Source: Gracilimonas sp. (lineage in GTDB: Bacteria; Bacteroidota; Rhodothermia; Balneolales; Balneolaceae). From it: DNA of 64,000 nt. This document shows positions 46,586-55,140 of the stretch, one piece after another. How positions within the stretch are numbered: position 1 is the stretch's first letter; each line of letters starts with the position of its first letter. The notes under the pieces were generated by a model. The model did no database searches and was not told the origin of the DNA. It saw only the letters and a program-made list of their open reading frames with translations. Location: contig JAKURD010000001.1 in NCBI GenBank assembly GCA_022450045.1, forward strand, positions 62,001 to 126,000. The letters are read 5' to 3'. Both the position numbers and the translations under genes were made by a program.

Positions 46586-47279
46586 ACGCATGAAGATACT
46601 TGTTGTAGAAGATGAGCCAAGCCTTATTTTTACACTTCGGGATACTCTGGAAACTGAAGGCTATAATGTGATTGTAAGTGAGGAAGGCACACAAGCCGTA
46701 GGGATAATTAAAGAACACAAACCTGACTTAATGATCCTGGATGTTATGTTGCCAGGAAAAAGCGGATATGACATTCTGGAGGAAGTAAGGAAAGAGAAAT
46801 TTACGTTTCCTGTCATCATGCTAACCGCCAAAGATCAGGAACCCGACAAAGTAAAAGGCCTTAGCTTAGGTGCTGACGATTATCTGACCAAACCTTTTGG
46901 CGTGAAAGAATTACTGGCTCGTATTCAAGCACGCCTCCGAAGAGCGGGTACATATTCTACTTCTGGCCAAGTTGATATTCTTCAGCTTGGGGATGTTAAG
47001 ATCGACCTTCTTGAATCTGTTGTACATCGGCCGGATGGTGATGAAATTGAGCTTACCTCTCGCGAAGTAGAGCTGATCAGATACTTGCTGAAAAGTGCCA
47101 ACGAACCGATTTCCAGAGATGAGTTGCTTGAAAAAGTTTGGCGCTATGAATTCAGCACCAATACTCGCACGGTGGATGTGCATATATCAAAACTGCGGGC
47201 CAAGATTGAAGTTCATCCTGACGACCCACGCTATCTCATTACCTTACATGGTGTTGGATATATGCTCCGAAACAAATGA
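46575..47279 (+). CDS. OmpR/PhoB-family response regulator
   Basis: A 234-residue two-domain regulator: receiver with Glu12-Asp13-Glu14, phospho-acceptor Asp56 in LMILDVMLPG, Thr in VIMLTAKD and Lys in YLTKPFG, and a winged-helix output domain (about 133-233) with ELTSREVELIRYLL and TVDVHISKLRAKI. It is the partner of the upstream kinase. DNA targets are unknown. Confidence 0.95.
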   Translation: MSDKRMKILVVEDEPSLIFTLRDTLETEGYNVIVSEEGTQAVGIIKEHKPDLMILDVMLPGKSGYDILEEVRKEKFTFPVIMLTAKDQEPDKVKGLSLGADDYLTKPFGVKELLARIQARLRRAGTYSTSGQVDILQLGDVKIDLLESVVHRPDGDEIELTSREVELIRYLLKSANEPISRDELLEKVWRYEFSTNTRTVDVHISKLRAKIEVHPDDPRYLITLHGVGYMLRNK

Positions 47280-47284
47280 TTGAA

Positions 47285-47848
47285 TCAGACTAATTGATCT
47301 AATTCCTTTTTCTGAACAGACTCTACAAACTTCACAAAATTCGTTACCTGAGATTGTAATAGCTTTTGTTTGAAAGCATCGGCCAAGCCTGTTTCCTCGT
47401 CAAATTCACTTTTAACTCGAGGAATAAATACACGTTCCGGGAATTGCAGCGCATTCCGGTAATTAGCTATCATCTGAAACTGTTCTACTGAACGTAATGC
47501 CCCAAATGCCCCCGCCGACTCTCCAATAAAAGCCATTGGCTTTTTTTCAAAAGCTTCAGGAAAAGGCAGATAGTCTACAAATACTTTAAGGATCCCTGGG
47601 AAACTACCATTGTATTCCGGAATCACAAATATCAATCCATCGGCATTAATGGCAGGTTCTCTAAATTTCTCTATAGCCGGGATCTTTTTACCATATCTTC
47701 CTCCTACTACTTCTTCGAGCGGAAAATCTTCCAAACTTATTACTTCTATATCCGCCCCCTCTTTCTGGTAAAGCTTCTTCACATACTCAGAAACTTTTAA
47801 AGCATTTGAATTAGGGCGATCTGTACTGCTAATTATTTTTAAGTTCAT
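47285..47848 (-). CDS. NADPH-dependent FMN reductase-like flavoprotein
   Basis: A 187-residue flavodoxin-fold protein from ATG at 47848 (MNLKIISSTDRPNSNALKVS). It carries the typical YNGSFPGILKVFVDYLP and 'FIGESAGAFGALRSVEQF' segments of NADPH:FMN reductases and related azoreductases. It would use flavin and NAD(P)H to reduce quinones, flavins or metals. Longer in-frame starts upstream add non-conserved sequence. Divergent from the macrodomain gene at 48004. Confidence 0.87.
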   Translation of the reverse strand: MNLKIISSTDRPNSNALKVSEYVKKLYQKEGADIEVISLEDFPLEEVVGGRYGKKIPAIEKFREPAINADGLIFVIPEYNGSFPGILKVFVDYLPFPEAFEKKPMAFIGESAGAFGALRSVEQFQMIANYRNALQFPERVFIPRVKSEFDEETGLADAFKQKLLQSQVTNFVKFVESVQKKELDQLV

Positions 47849-48003
47849 TAATTCTTTTTTTGAAACTGAATTAGTGCGCATACAAAATACCATTTATGAG
47901 TTAAAATAATTCCTTGATTCAACTCAAATACCGGATGTTTAATTTTGGGATATTGTGAGCGTATTAGCATCTTCCAAAAAAATTCAACGTAATATCTTTT
48001 AGT

Positions 48004-48534
48004 ATGCACAGTACTCAGGGTATCAAGATCGAGTGTGTAAAAGGAGACATCGCAGATCAACCGGATATAACTGCAATTGTGAATGCAGCCAATGCAGAGC
48101 TTCGAATTGGAGGCGGCGTTGCAGGAGCTATCCACCGGACTGCCGGACCGGGATTAACGAAGGAATGCCGGCCAATGGCTCCGATCAAGCCCGGGGAAGC
48201 AGTTATCTCAAGCGGACATGATCTGCCCAACAAATATGTGATCCACTGCCTGGGGCCTGTGTATGGAAGAGATAATCCGAAAGACAAACTCCTTGCTGAT
48301 TGTTATCGGAATGCCCTCCGGCTTGCTGAAAAACATGATATAGATTCCATTGCCTTTCCGGCACTTTCAACCGGAGCTTTTGGATATCCTATGAAGGAAG
48401 CAGCAAAAATTGCATTTGCAACAATTCGCGATGAAATCCCAAAGTTGGAATTCGTAAAAGAAATTCGGTTTGTCCTTTTTAGTGATGAGGATCTTAAAGT
48501 GCATCAACAAATTATGGAAGAAGCATTTTCCTGA
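48004..48534 (+). CDS. macrodomain O-acetyl-ADP-ribose deacetylase-like protein
   Basis: A 176-residue stand-alone macrodomain (YmdB/AF1521-like). The ligand-binding loop AIVNAANAELRIGGGVAGAIH and 'FPALSTGAFGYPMKEAAKIA' are complete. It may remove acetyl or ADP-ribosyl groups from metabolites, proteins or nucleic acids. No ADP-ribosyltransferase or toxin partner is adjacent, so I do not call it a toxin-antitoxin pair. Confidence 0.91.
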   Translation: MHSTQGIKIECVKGDIADQPDITAIVNAANAELRIGGGVAGAIHRTAGPGLTKECRPMAPIKPGEAVISSGHDLPNKYVIHCLGPVYGRDNPKDKLLADCYRNALRLAEKHDIDSIAFPALSTGAFGYPMKEAAKIAFATIRDEIPKLEFVKEIRFVLFSDEDLKVHQQIMEEAFS

Positions 48535-48573
48535 GATTAGTTGTGCCTTAGACTTTCCTACTTGTATTGCATT

Positions 48574-49965
48574 TTAATACGTGGTGCGTATGTACCTCAA
48601 TACGTATTCCATCTCATTTTTAACAACAGAAGAAGAAGTCACATAGTGATTATTCATAAAGCTGAATAAAAGTTTTTTCCCACTATTAGTGATTAAAAAC
48701 CCACTCAGACAGTGGTTATTGCTCAGCGTGCCGGTTTTTGCAAATACATAGGGTTCTGCACTATCCGGAGCTGCATACCAGTTTCTTATCGTTCCTGACA
48801 CCCCGCCGGCCGGCAATAATTCAAACAGGTCGGGATCATATGAAAACTCCTTATCAATCTGTTTCAACAGCCAAATAATACTTCTTGGAGTAAACATGTT
48901 ATACCGGGAAAGGCCTGAACCATCAACCCATTGCGGTTCATCCGGCATTTCATTTAAATGATTTTCCTTCATGTATTCAATAACGGTTCGGCTGTGCAGC
49001 GGTTCTCCCATCTGCGATGCCGTCACCAACAGCAGCTGCTCGGCAATAAAATTATCACTGGGTTGAAGCATACGTTTATAAACTGAATCAGCTCGTACAC
49101 TGTATATGGTTTTATGATCCTCTGGAAATGAAGTTGTAATATAGGTCACCGATCTCCCGAGCGTATCGCTTAACATTTCTGTAATTAATTCTGGGGTATA
49201 ATGAAAAGGTTTATCCGTGGTGTAAATAATTGTATCTGATCTTGGGCTGTACCTGAATTGATTATCGAAGAAATCTCTTTCTATAAGAGACGGATTCTTT
49301 CCCGAAACCGTATTTTCGATCTTTGAGCGAAAAAATGTCGGGGAAACTTTTAATCCCGTTGAGTCGGAAGCAATTTGCAGCTTCTCAATTTCTTCTACCG
49401 TTACCCGCATTACATTCCCGAATACCGGAAAAGGTGATTTTTCAGCGGAGTAGTAAGAGTTGAAATCACTCCACGACCATCCCGGCCCGAGCACTTCATC
49501 ATCAAAATGCTCATCTGTATAAAAAAGCTCTTTATCACTGTCCTTTAAAAACCGAAATATGGCCGGATTGCCAAAATCAGGATGCAGAAAAGAAGGATCT
49601 CCGGTTCCCCGAAAGATTAAAGAATCTCCTTTCACAAAATATTGGATCCCCGGTAGTGAATCCGGAAGCATTTTTAAACCGGCATAAAAAGTAAATAATT
49701 TTGTGTTAGAGGCCGGAGTAAAATACCTGCTTTCATTTTGTGCATACAATACACTGTCCTTCTCCGGATCATAGAGCATAAATCCTGTAAAATTGCCCGA
49801 AAAAACTTCTGAATCTTCAAAAATAGCCTGTAATGTATTCACTTTCGTTTTCGGTTCTTCTTTCTGAGCTTGTGGCTTTGTTACTTCTTCGGCTGAACGA
49901 CATCCCCAGGAAATGGTTAAAAAAAGAATTACAAAAAGAACAGATATTGAATTTGATACTCGCAT
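48574..49965 (-). CDS. D-alanyl-D-alanine carboxypeptidase/endopeptidase (PBP4, S13)
   Basis: A 463-residue exported peptidase with a likely lipoprotein-like signal (Cys22). Active-site motifs: Ser86-x-x-Lys89 in TPASNTKLFTFY, SxN in DGSGLSRYN (about 346-354) and KTG in FAKTGTLSNNH (about 414-424). It cleaves D-Ala-D-Ala or cross-links in peptidoglycan in the periplasm. The large middle insertion (about 150-290) of class C low-molecular-weight PBPs is present. Divergent from the amidohydrolase gene, 78 bases apart. Confidence 0.9.
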   Translation of the reverse strand: MRVSNSISVLFVILFLTISWGCRSAEEVTKPQAQKEEPKTKVNTLQAIFEDSEVFSGNFTGFMLYDPEKDSVLYAQNESRYFTPASNTKLFTFYAGLKMLPDSLPGIQYFVKGDSLIFRGTGDPSFLHPDFGNPAIFRFLKDSDKELFYTDEHFDDEVLGPGWSWSDFNSYYSAEKSPFPVFGNVMRVTVEEIEKLQIASDSTGLKVSPTFFRSKIENTVSGKNPSLIERDFFDNQFRYSPRSDTIIYTTDKPFHYTPELITEMLSDTLGRSVTYITTSFPEDHKTIYSVRADSVYKRMLQPSDNFIAEQLLLVTASQMGEPLHSRTVIEYMKENHLNEMPDEPQWVDGSGLSRYNMFTPRSIIWLLKQIDKEFSYDPDLFELLPAGGVSGTIRNWYAAPDSAEPYVFAKTGTLSNNHCLSGFLITNSGKKLLFSFMNNHYVTSSSVVKNEMEYVLRYIRTTY

Positions 49966-50042
49966 GTGATCGTTATAATATATTTCGTTTATTTAGCTCA
50001 ACATATCTAACAAATTTTTAGCATAAATAAAATATATACGCT

Positions 50043-51689
50043 ATGTGTAGAAAAACCCTATTCCCGGCCTTAGTGCTGCTGATCGCAACTGCCTGCACTC
50101 AACAAAATTTTGATGCCATCATACAAAATGGCACTATTTATAACGGAACCGGTGATGCTCCATTTACAGCTGATATAGGTATCAGAGCCGACACTATTGC
50201 CGCTATTGGTGACCTGAACTTCTCAGACGCGCCTGTCATCATTGATGCAGAAGGGCTTGCCGTATCCCCCGGATTTATAAACATGCTGAGTTGGGCTAAT
50301 TACTCTCTGTTGAATGACGGCAGGTCTATGAGCAATATCAAACAAGGCGTTACCCTGGAAATATTTGGTGAAGGCTCTTCCATGGGGCCTCTGAATGAGG
50401 AAATGCAACAAAATAATGCGCGCCCGTGGACTACTCTCGGTGAGTATCTTGAACATCTCACCAAAGAACAGGGAGTTTCGACCAACGTAGCTTCGTTTGT
50501 AGGAGCAACAACCATTCGCCAGCATGTCATTGGTTCTAAAAACGTCGCACCTACTCCGGATGAGTTGAAGCAGATGCAGCAGCTTGTTCGGGAAGCAATG
50601 GAAGAAGGGGCTTTGGGAGTCGGTTCATCCCTTATCTATGCTCCTGCCTTTTTTGCAAGCACGGAAGAACTAATTGCCCTTGCGGAGGCAGCTGCGGAAT
50701 ATGACGGTACTTATATTTCCCATATCCGAAGTGAGGGTGACGACTTACTAAAAGCAACGGATGAACTTTTTACCATTGCTACTGAAGCTGAGATTGACGC
50801 CCAAATATATCACCTTAAAGCAGCCGGAAAACGAAACTGGGATAAACTCCCGTTGGTATTAACGAAAATTGATTCTCTTCGAAATTTAGGCCATAATATT
50901 TCAGCAAATATGTACACCTACACTGCAGCTTCTACAGGGCTTGATGCTACTATCCCGCCAACTGTACAAGAAGGCTCTTACCAGGATTTCATCAACCGCC
51001 TGAAGCAGCCTGAGGTACGTAAGCAAGTGCTGAACTCTATGCGAAGCCCTCAAACAGACTGGGAAAATTTTTATCAACTGGCTGAATCCCCTGAAAATAT
51101 TCTGTTGGTAGGATTTAATGAAGACTCACTCAAATACCTTACCGGGAAAAACCTGGCTGAAATAAGCGAGATGCGCAACGCCGATCCCGCTGAAACTATT
51201 ATCGACCTCATCATAGAAAACGATGGGGATATCAGCTCGGTCTTCTTTTTAATGTCTGAAGAGAATGTACGCACTAAAATAGAGGTCCCTTATATGAGTT
51301 TTGGCTCAGATGCCCGCTCCATCGCTGCAGAGGGGGAAGTCCTGGAATCCAGTACGCATCCGCGCACCTACGGTACTTTTGCCCGGTTGTTGGGAAAGTA
51401 TGTACGGGATGAAAATGTTATCCCATTACAGGAAGCTATATACCGCTTAACGGGACTACCCGCCAAAAACCTTAAACTCCAAAAACGTGGGTATCTCAGC
51501 GAAGGTTATTTTGGTGATATTGTGATTTTTGATCCCGCCGAAATTGAAGACAAAGCTACATTCACAGAACCCCATCAATATGCAGTGGGAGTGCATCATG
51601 TTTTTGTAAATGGTGTGCAGGTATTGAAAGATGGTGAGCATACCAAGGCTATGCCGGGACAAGTAGTGCGCGGCCCCGGTTGGAAATAA
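50043..51689 (+). CDS. D-aminoacylase-like amidohydrolase lipoprotein lacking the HxH motif
   Basis: A 548-residue amidohydrolase with a lipoprotein signal (Cys18). It opens FDAIIQNGTIYNGTGDAPFT, as in D-aminoacylase and D-glutamate deacylase. Histidines of the later metal sites appear in TYISHIRSEGDD and QIYHLKAAGKRNW, and the catalytic-type Asp in FGSDARSIA. The first metal-binding motif, usually GFIDxHTH after strand 1, reads VSPGFINMLSW here, so the HxH is missing. 'VTLEIFGEGSSMGPL' is characteristic of this variant subgroup. It may hydrolyse N-acyl-D-amino acids or peptides at the cell surface, possibly with one metal only. No truncation is evident. Confidence 0.83.
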   Translation: MCRKTLFPALVLLIATACTQQNFDAIIQNGTIYNGTGDAPFTADIGIRADTIAAIGDLNFSDAPVIIDAEGLAVSPGFINMLSWANYSLLNDGRSMSNIKQGVTLEIFGEGSSMGPLNEEMQQNNARPWTTLGEYLEHLTKEQGVSTNVASFVGATTIRQHVIGSKNVAPTPDELKQMQQLVREAMEEGALGVGSSLIYAPAFFASTEELIALAEAAAEYDGTYISHIRSEGDDLLKATDELFTIATEAEIDAQIYHLKAAGKRNWDKLPLVLTKIDSLRNLGHNISANMYTYTAASTGLDATIPPTVQEGSYQDFINRLKQPEVRKQVLNSMRSPQTDWENFYQLAESPENILLVGFNEDSLKYLTGKNLAEISEMRNADPAETIIDLIIENDGDISSVFFLMSEENVRTKIEVPYMSFGSDARSIAAEGEVLESSTHPRTYGTFARLLGKYVRDENVIPLQEAIYRLTGLPAKNLKLQKRGYLSEGYFGDIVIFDPAEIEDKATFTEPHQYAVGVHHVFVNGVQVLKDGEHTKAMPGQVVRGPGWK

Positions 51690-51710
51690 TTTTCTCCAAC
51701 TCACCGCCTA

Positions 51711-52700
51711 TTAAACCTGACTGTAATAAGCCGGGGCCGGAATTTCCAGCATGGTCTTCAACCCGGGATTCATAGCAATAACAGAACGAATCGTATTGAC
51801 GATGATGGCTGAGGTAGCAACATCACCGTTAACTCCTCCATCAATAACAGACCTGAACCCTGGGTTTCCGGTTATTTCTATGGAATCATAAGAACGGCTG
51901 AGACCAACCGATGCCTTAAATCTAAGAGAAATTACTTCTTCATTATTTTTATAGCCTTTAGCAATTTGTTCCACACCTGCAATATTTCCTTTTTCAATGA
52001 AAATCTGATTCAATTCTACCCTTTCTTCAGCAAAAACAGGGATAAGAGTTTCTTCAACTTTCTCCATTTCCCACCCAAGAGCTTTAGCCAACAGGTAAAC
52101 CGATTCTTTTAAGCCCACATGCCGAATAGAATCTCCTTTTTCTTTAAACTCAGTTTGAGTTAAACCTGCTCCTATTTTTTGCTGGAAAGGTACTCGCCTA
52201 AAGCTGGCATCCTGATATCGATCTACTTTAACGTGATCCACTTTTTGGCAAACAGATGTTAACACAACCGGGAGATAATCCATCAGGAAGCCGGGATTAA
52301 CGCCGGTCCCAATACAAGCTACACCTTTTTCCTTACAGTACTGATCAATTCGTTCAGCAATTTCAGGTTGCAGATCAAACGGGCACATCAGCTCTTCACA
52401 GGTGGAAACTATATGTAGTTTAAAATCAGCTGCTTCCTTGATCTGCGATTCTATTTTTTGAAGGGAAGAAACCGTGGATATAACCGCAACATCGGCCTTA
52501 GTTTTTGTCATGGCAGAATCAAGATTGGGATAAACCGAAGCACCCATTTCATGTATCCCGGCAAGTTCTCCTATATCCTTCCCTGTTTTAGCAGGATCAA
52601 GATCCACCCCGCCTACCACTTGAATGCCTTTCCGCTCTGTAAAATATCTTGTCAGTTGCTGACCTATTGGGCCAAGGCCTACCTGGATTATTTTGATCAT
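51711..52700 (-). CDS. DapB-like / 2,4-diaminopentanoate dehydrogenase-like protein
   Basis: A 329-residue NAD(P)-binding protein: Rossmann start KIIQVGLGPIGQQLTRYF, then 'GGVDLDPAKTGKDIGELAG'. STCEELMCPF and GTGVNPGFLMDYLPVVLTSV (about 134-153) resemble the dihydrodipicolinate-reductase-like group that includes 2,4-diaminopentanoate dehydrogenase. It probably oxidises an amino acid or reduces an imine. True DapB is shorter, so this is not the lysine-pathway enzyme. The gene is convergent with the amidohydrolase (21 bases) and upstream of none. Confidence 0.75.
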   Translation of the reverse strand: MIKIIQVGLGPIGQQLTRYFTERKGIQVVGGVDLDPAKTGKDIGELAGIHEMGASVYPNLDSAMTKTKADVAVISTVSSLQKIESQIKEAADFKLHIVSTCEELMCPFDLQPEIAERIDQYCKEKGVACIGTGVNPGFLMDYLPVVLTSVCQKVDHVKVDRYQDASFRRVPFQQKIGAGLTQTEFKEKGDSIRHVGLKESVYLLAKALGWEMEKVEETLIPVFAEERVELNQIFIEKGNIAGVEQIAKGYKNNEEVISLRFKASVGLSRSYDSIEITGNPGFRSVIDGGVNGDVATSAIIVNTIRSVIAMNPGLKTMLEIPAPAYYSQV

Positions 52701-52746
52701 AATTAACCGGGATATTTTTAAAAAATTAAAACTATTTCTTTAGGTT

Positions 52747-53646
52747 TTATTGCACAACAAAATCATAGATCATTTTGGAAATATCAGCAAAAGTGGAAAG
52801 CACAGCCTCCCTGTCGGCTGCATTTTTTGAAAGCATTACCAGCACATATCGCTCACCTGAGGGCAAAATCACAATACCGGTATCATGATTTACCCCGGTA
52901 ATCCAACCGGTTTTATGAGCCACCTTTACCTTAGCAGGGAGTAGGGCAGGAATCATTTCATTAAACTTCTGCCTCTTTAAAATTTCAATCATTTGTTCTG
53001 AAGCTTCTTCACTGACCGCTTGACCGGTTCCGATTTTGCTGTAAATTTTCATTTCATCATAAGCCGTTGTACGATTGCTCAATCCCTGTTCAAATGCTTT
53101 GATATCCTCTACGCCCCGCAACACTAATATACTGTCGGCTTCGTAGCTCCGCATTGTTTTAGTTACTTTTTCTGCATTCACTTTTTCAATTAAAATATTG
53201 GTTGCAAGGTTACTGCTCATCGTTATCATATCATACATCAAATCCCTGATGGTCCTTTTTTTACCAATCAGGTCATAAAGCTCTCCCTCACTGTCTTCAT
53301 TAACCGACATTTGATAGCTGCTGCCATCTACAATACTTTGGAATTCATTTTTTACAAGAATAGAATCATTTAGCGAAAACTCTCCGGCTTCCGCTTGCTT
53401 ATACAATTCAACCATCACGGGTGTTTTCATCGTACTGGCAGCATGGAACATTTCCTTTTCATTTATCAGAATCGCCTCAGTCGTATCCGACAGGTTCATA
53501 AATGCCACGGCAAAATCACCAGACAAAGCTTCAAGGCGTTCCTTTATTTGGGATTCTAAATACTCAACATCATTGGCAGGCTGCGTACAACTGGCTATTA
53601 TGAGAATGATCCCTGTAACTAACCAGCTAAAAAATATTTTGGACAT
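52747..53646 (-). CDS. class-A beta-lactamase-related serine hydrolase (lipoprotein)
   Basis: A 299-residue lipoprotein (lipobox IIASC, Cys20). Class-A-type catalytic motifs are Ser71-x-x-Lys74 in AASTMKTPVMVEL, an SxN-like SSNLATNIL at about 158-166, and KTG in AHKTGWITGVNHDTGIV. The omega-loop glutamate motif (ExxLN) is not evident: the segment reads LSNRTTAYDEM. So deacylation as in true beta-lactamases is doubtful and the protein may be a peptidoglycan hydrolase or esterase. The gene is monocistronic. Confidence 0.8.
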   Translation of the reverse strand: MSKIFFSWLVTGIILIIASCTQPANDVEYLESQIKERLEALSGDFAVAFMNLSDTTEAILINEKEMFHAASTMKTPVMVELYKQAEAGEFSLNDSILVKNEFQSIVDGSSYQMSVNEDSEGELYDLIGKKRTIRDLMYDMITMSSNLATNILIEKVNAEKVTKTMRSYEADSILVLRGVEDIKAFEQGLSNRTTAYDEMKIYSKIGTGQAVSEEASEQMIEILKRQKFNEMIPALLPAKVKVAHKTGWITGVNHDTGIVILPSGERYVLVMLSKNAADREAVLSTFADISKMIYDFVVQ

Positions 53647-53732
53647 AGGTACTTTATTTTAATAGCAGGATCTTAAAATATCAATTGTATCCTGCCAGCT
53701 GATTTTAATTGAATAGGATAAGAATTCATAAT

Positions 53733-53770
53733 AAAAAAGAGGCCCTAAACATTTTTGGCCTCTTTTTCTC
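53733..53770. terminator. bidirectional rho-independent terminator
   Basis: AAAAGAGGCC (53735-53744) pairs with GGCCTCTTTT around 53757-53766 with an AT-rich loop, and T-runs flank on both strands. It lies just past the 3' end of the susD remnant. Confidence 0.85.
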
Positions 53771-53787
53771 TCATTAATTGGCTTCAA

Positions 53788-54726
53788 TTACTGATCCCAG
53801 AAAAGATTGTCTGTACGGGAGATGTTCGGTACGTTTTTGGTGTTCCGCTGCGTTTCTGATTCAGGGTATATAAAACGTCGAACCCAATCTCCTCCCAAAG
53901 AACTGTTAGCCGGTGGATCCATGTCATCATAAGAATAATCGTAACGCCGCGCATCCACCCACGACTCAGGATGAAGGAACATAGCTACATATTTTTCTTT
54001 CATGATATGGTCAATAGTCAGGCTAAGCTCCCCAACATCCACAACCGGATCGTTCATGTAGGCTTGTTTATCAGTCTCATCCACGCCAACCTTATCCATA
54101 TTTGCCTCAATGCCTGCCATATAAGCTTCATAAGCGCGTGTTCTTTGAGCCGGATTTGCTCTTAAAGCGGCTTCGGCCTCAATAAACTTCTGCTCGGCAT
54201 AGGAAGCTATAACCATCGGTGCAGTGCGTGAAGAGTAGAAATTATCCGTAGTCAATACCGAGAAGGCACCCTGTTCAGAGGCATTTCCCCGACCCGCGCC
54301 ATTCTCAACTCCTACATAAGCACCATCATCATTAGTACTCATAAACGTTTCGATACGAGGATCTATCACTCCGTAAGTTGTACCATTCATATGATCGACT
54401 ATTTACTCTGACATCCAACCACCGAGTATTAATCCGGCATTGGCAATTGCAACGGAAGCCCAGGGATTTACTTCTTCTTCAAAATAGGTTACCTGGGCAT
54501 CGTCATCATTGCTTTGAAAGCCGTTATCTAATGCAGCAAGAACGGCATTAGGATCATATGATGCTTGTTTGCTGTAGTGATTCAGATAACGTGCCTGAAG
54601 CATATAGGCCAACCGTTCCCACCTTGTAATATCGCCGCCATAAATGAAATCTTCATTTCCGGCAACAATGGTTGAATTGGTTTGTTGAAGCTGAAAAATG
54701 AAAAGCAATTTCATAAGATCCTAAAT
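53788..54726 (-). pseudogene. SusD/RagB-family lipoprotein remnant
   Basis: Two open pieces in one frame (54714-54403 and 54390-53788, minus strand) are separated by a TAA at 54403-54405. Read together they give 'TNSTIVAGNEDFIYGGDITRW' style sequence, WERLAYMLQARYLNHYSKQA, then VMIASYAEQKFIEAEAA-like text (VIASYAEQKFIEAEAALR) and 'MHPESWVDARRYDY'-type sequence (FLHPESWVDARRYDYSYDD). This is the C-terminal 60% of a SusD-like outer-membrane nutrient-binding lipoprotein. The N-terminal 200 or so residues, including the signal peptide, are missing: the frame closes at TAG just inside the boundary with repeat copy 3. No susC gene is present in the window. Confidence 0.85.
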
Positions 54727-55041
54727 AACGTGAATTCGAGATAAAGAATGTTAGAATAGCTGCAAGATCCGTCTGATGTATGGGCTGATTGATGGGGTAG
54801 GCGCAGAATGTTGGATTAGGTTAAGGAAAAGACGCAGGTGCTCTAATCAGACAGTCGGTCAGATGGACTTGGAGCCATCAGACCGAGGGGCAGTGCAAAC
54901 AGCCATGGATTCGATCTGATGGAAACCCCATCTGATCAATGACACAGGCCCCGGATGTTGGAGTAGGATAAGAACAAGCTTAGGTGCCCACAAGCATCCA
55001 TTTTTGTCCTTTTAACTTAGTTCTTATCTCAAACTGACGTT
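54727..55041 (+). mobile_element. MITE-like repeat element, copy 3 (315 bp)
   Basis: Same length as copy 1 and about 92% identical by eye. It begins AACGTGAATTCGAGATAA and ends with a variant terminus (inverse reads AACGTCAGTTTGAGATAAG). The flanks carry AAAT at 54723-54726 and 55042-55045, again a 4-bp duplication. It abuts the truncated susD gene. The long right-hand hairpin of copy 1 is degraded here (CCATTTTTGTCCT instead of CCAAGCTTGTTCT). The rest of the gap to rarA (55046-55140) is AT-rich and shows nothing. Confidence 0.85.
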
Positions 55042-55140
55042 AAATAAAATTATCGAGACTATTTATTTCATTATAACTATTTAAATATCCGTTAAAATAC
55101 TGCTTGTTAAAGCAACAAATACGTATTTTTAACTGTCCTT

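Noticed and set aside
48004..48534. Macrodomain protein as antitoxin of a DarTG-like defence pair
   Set aside because: No DarT-type ADP-ribosyltransferase or other toxin gene is adjacent; both neighbours are unrelated.
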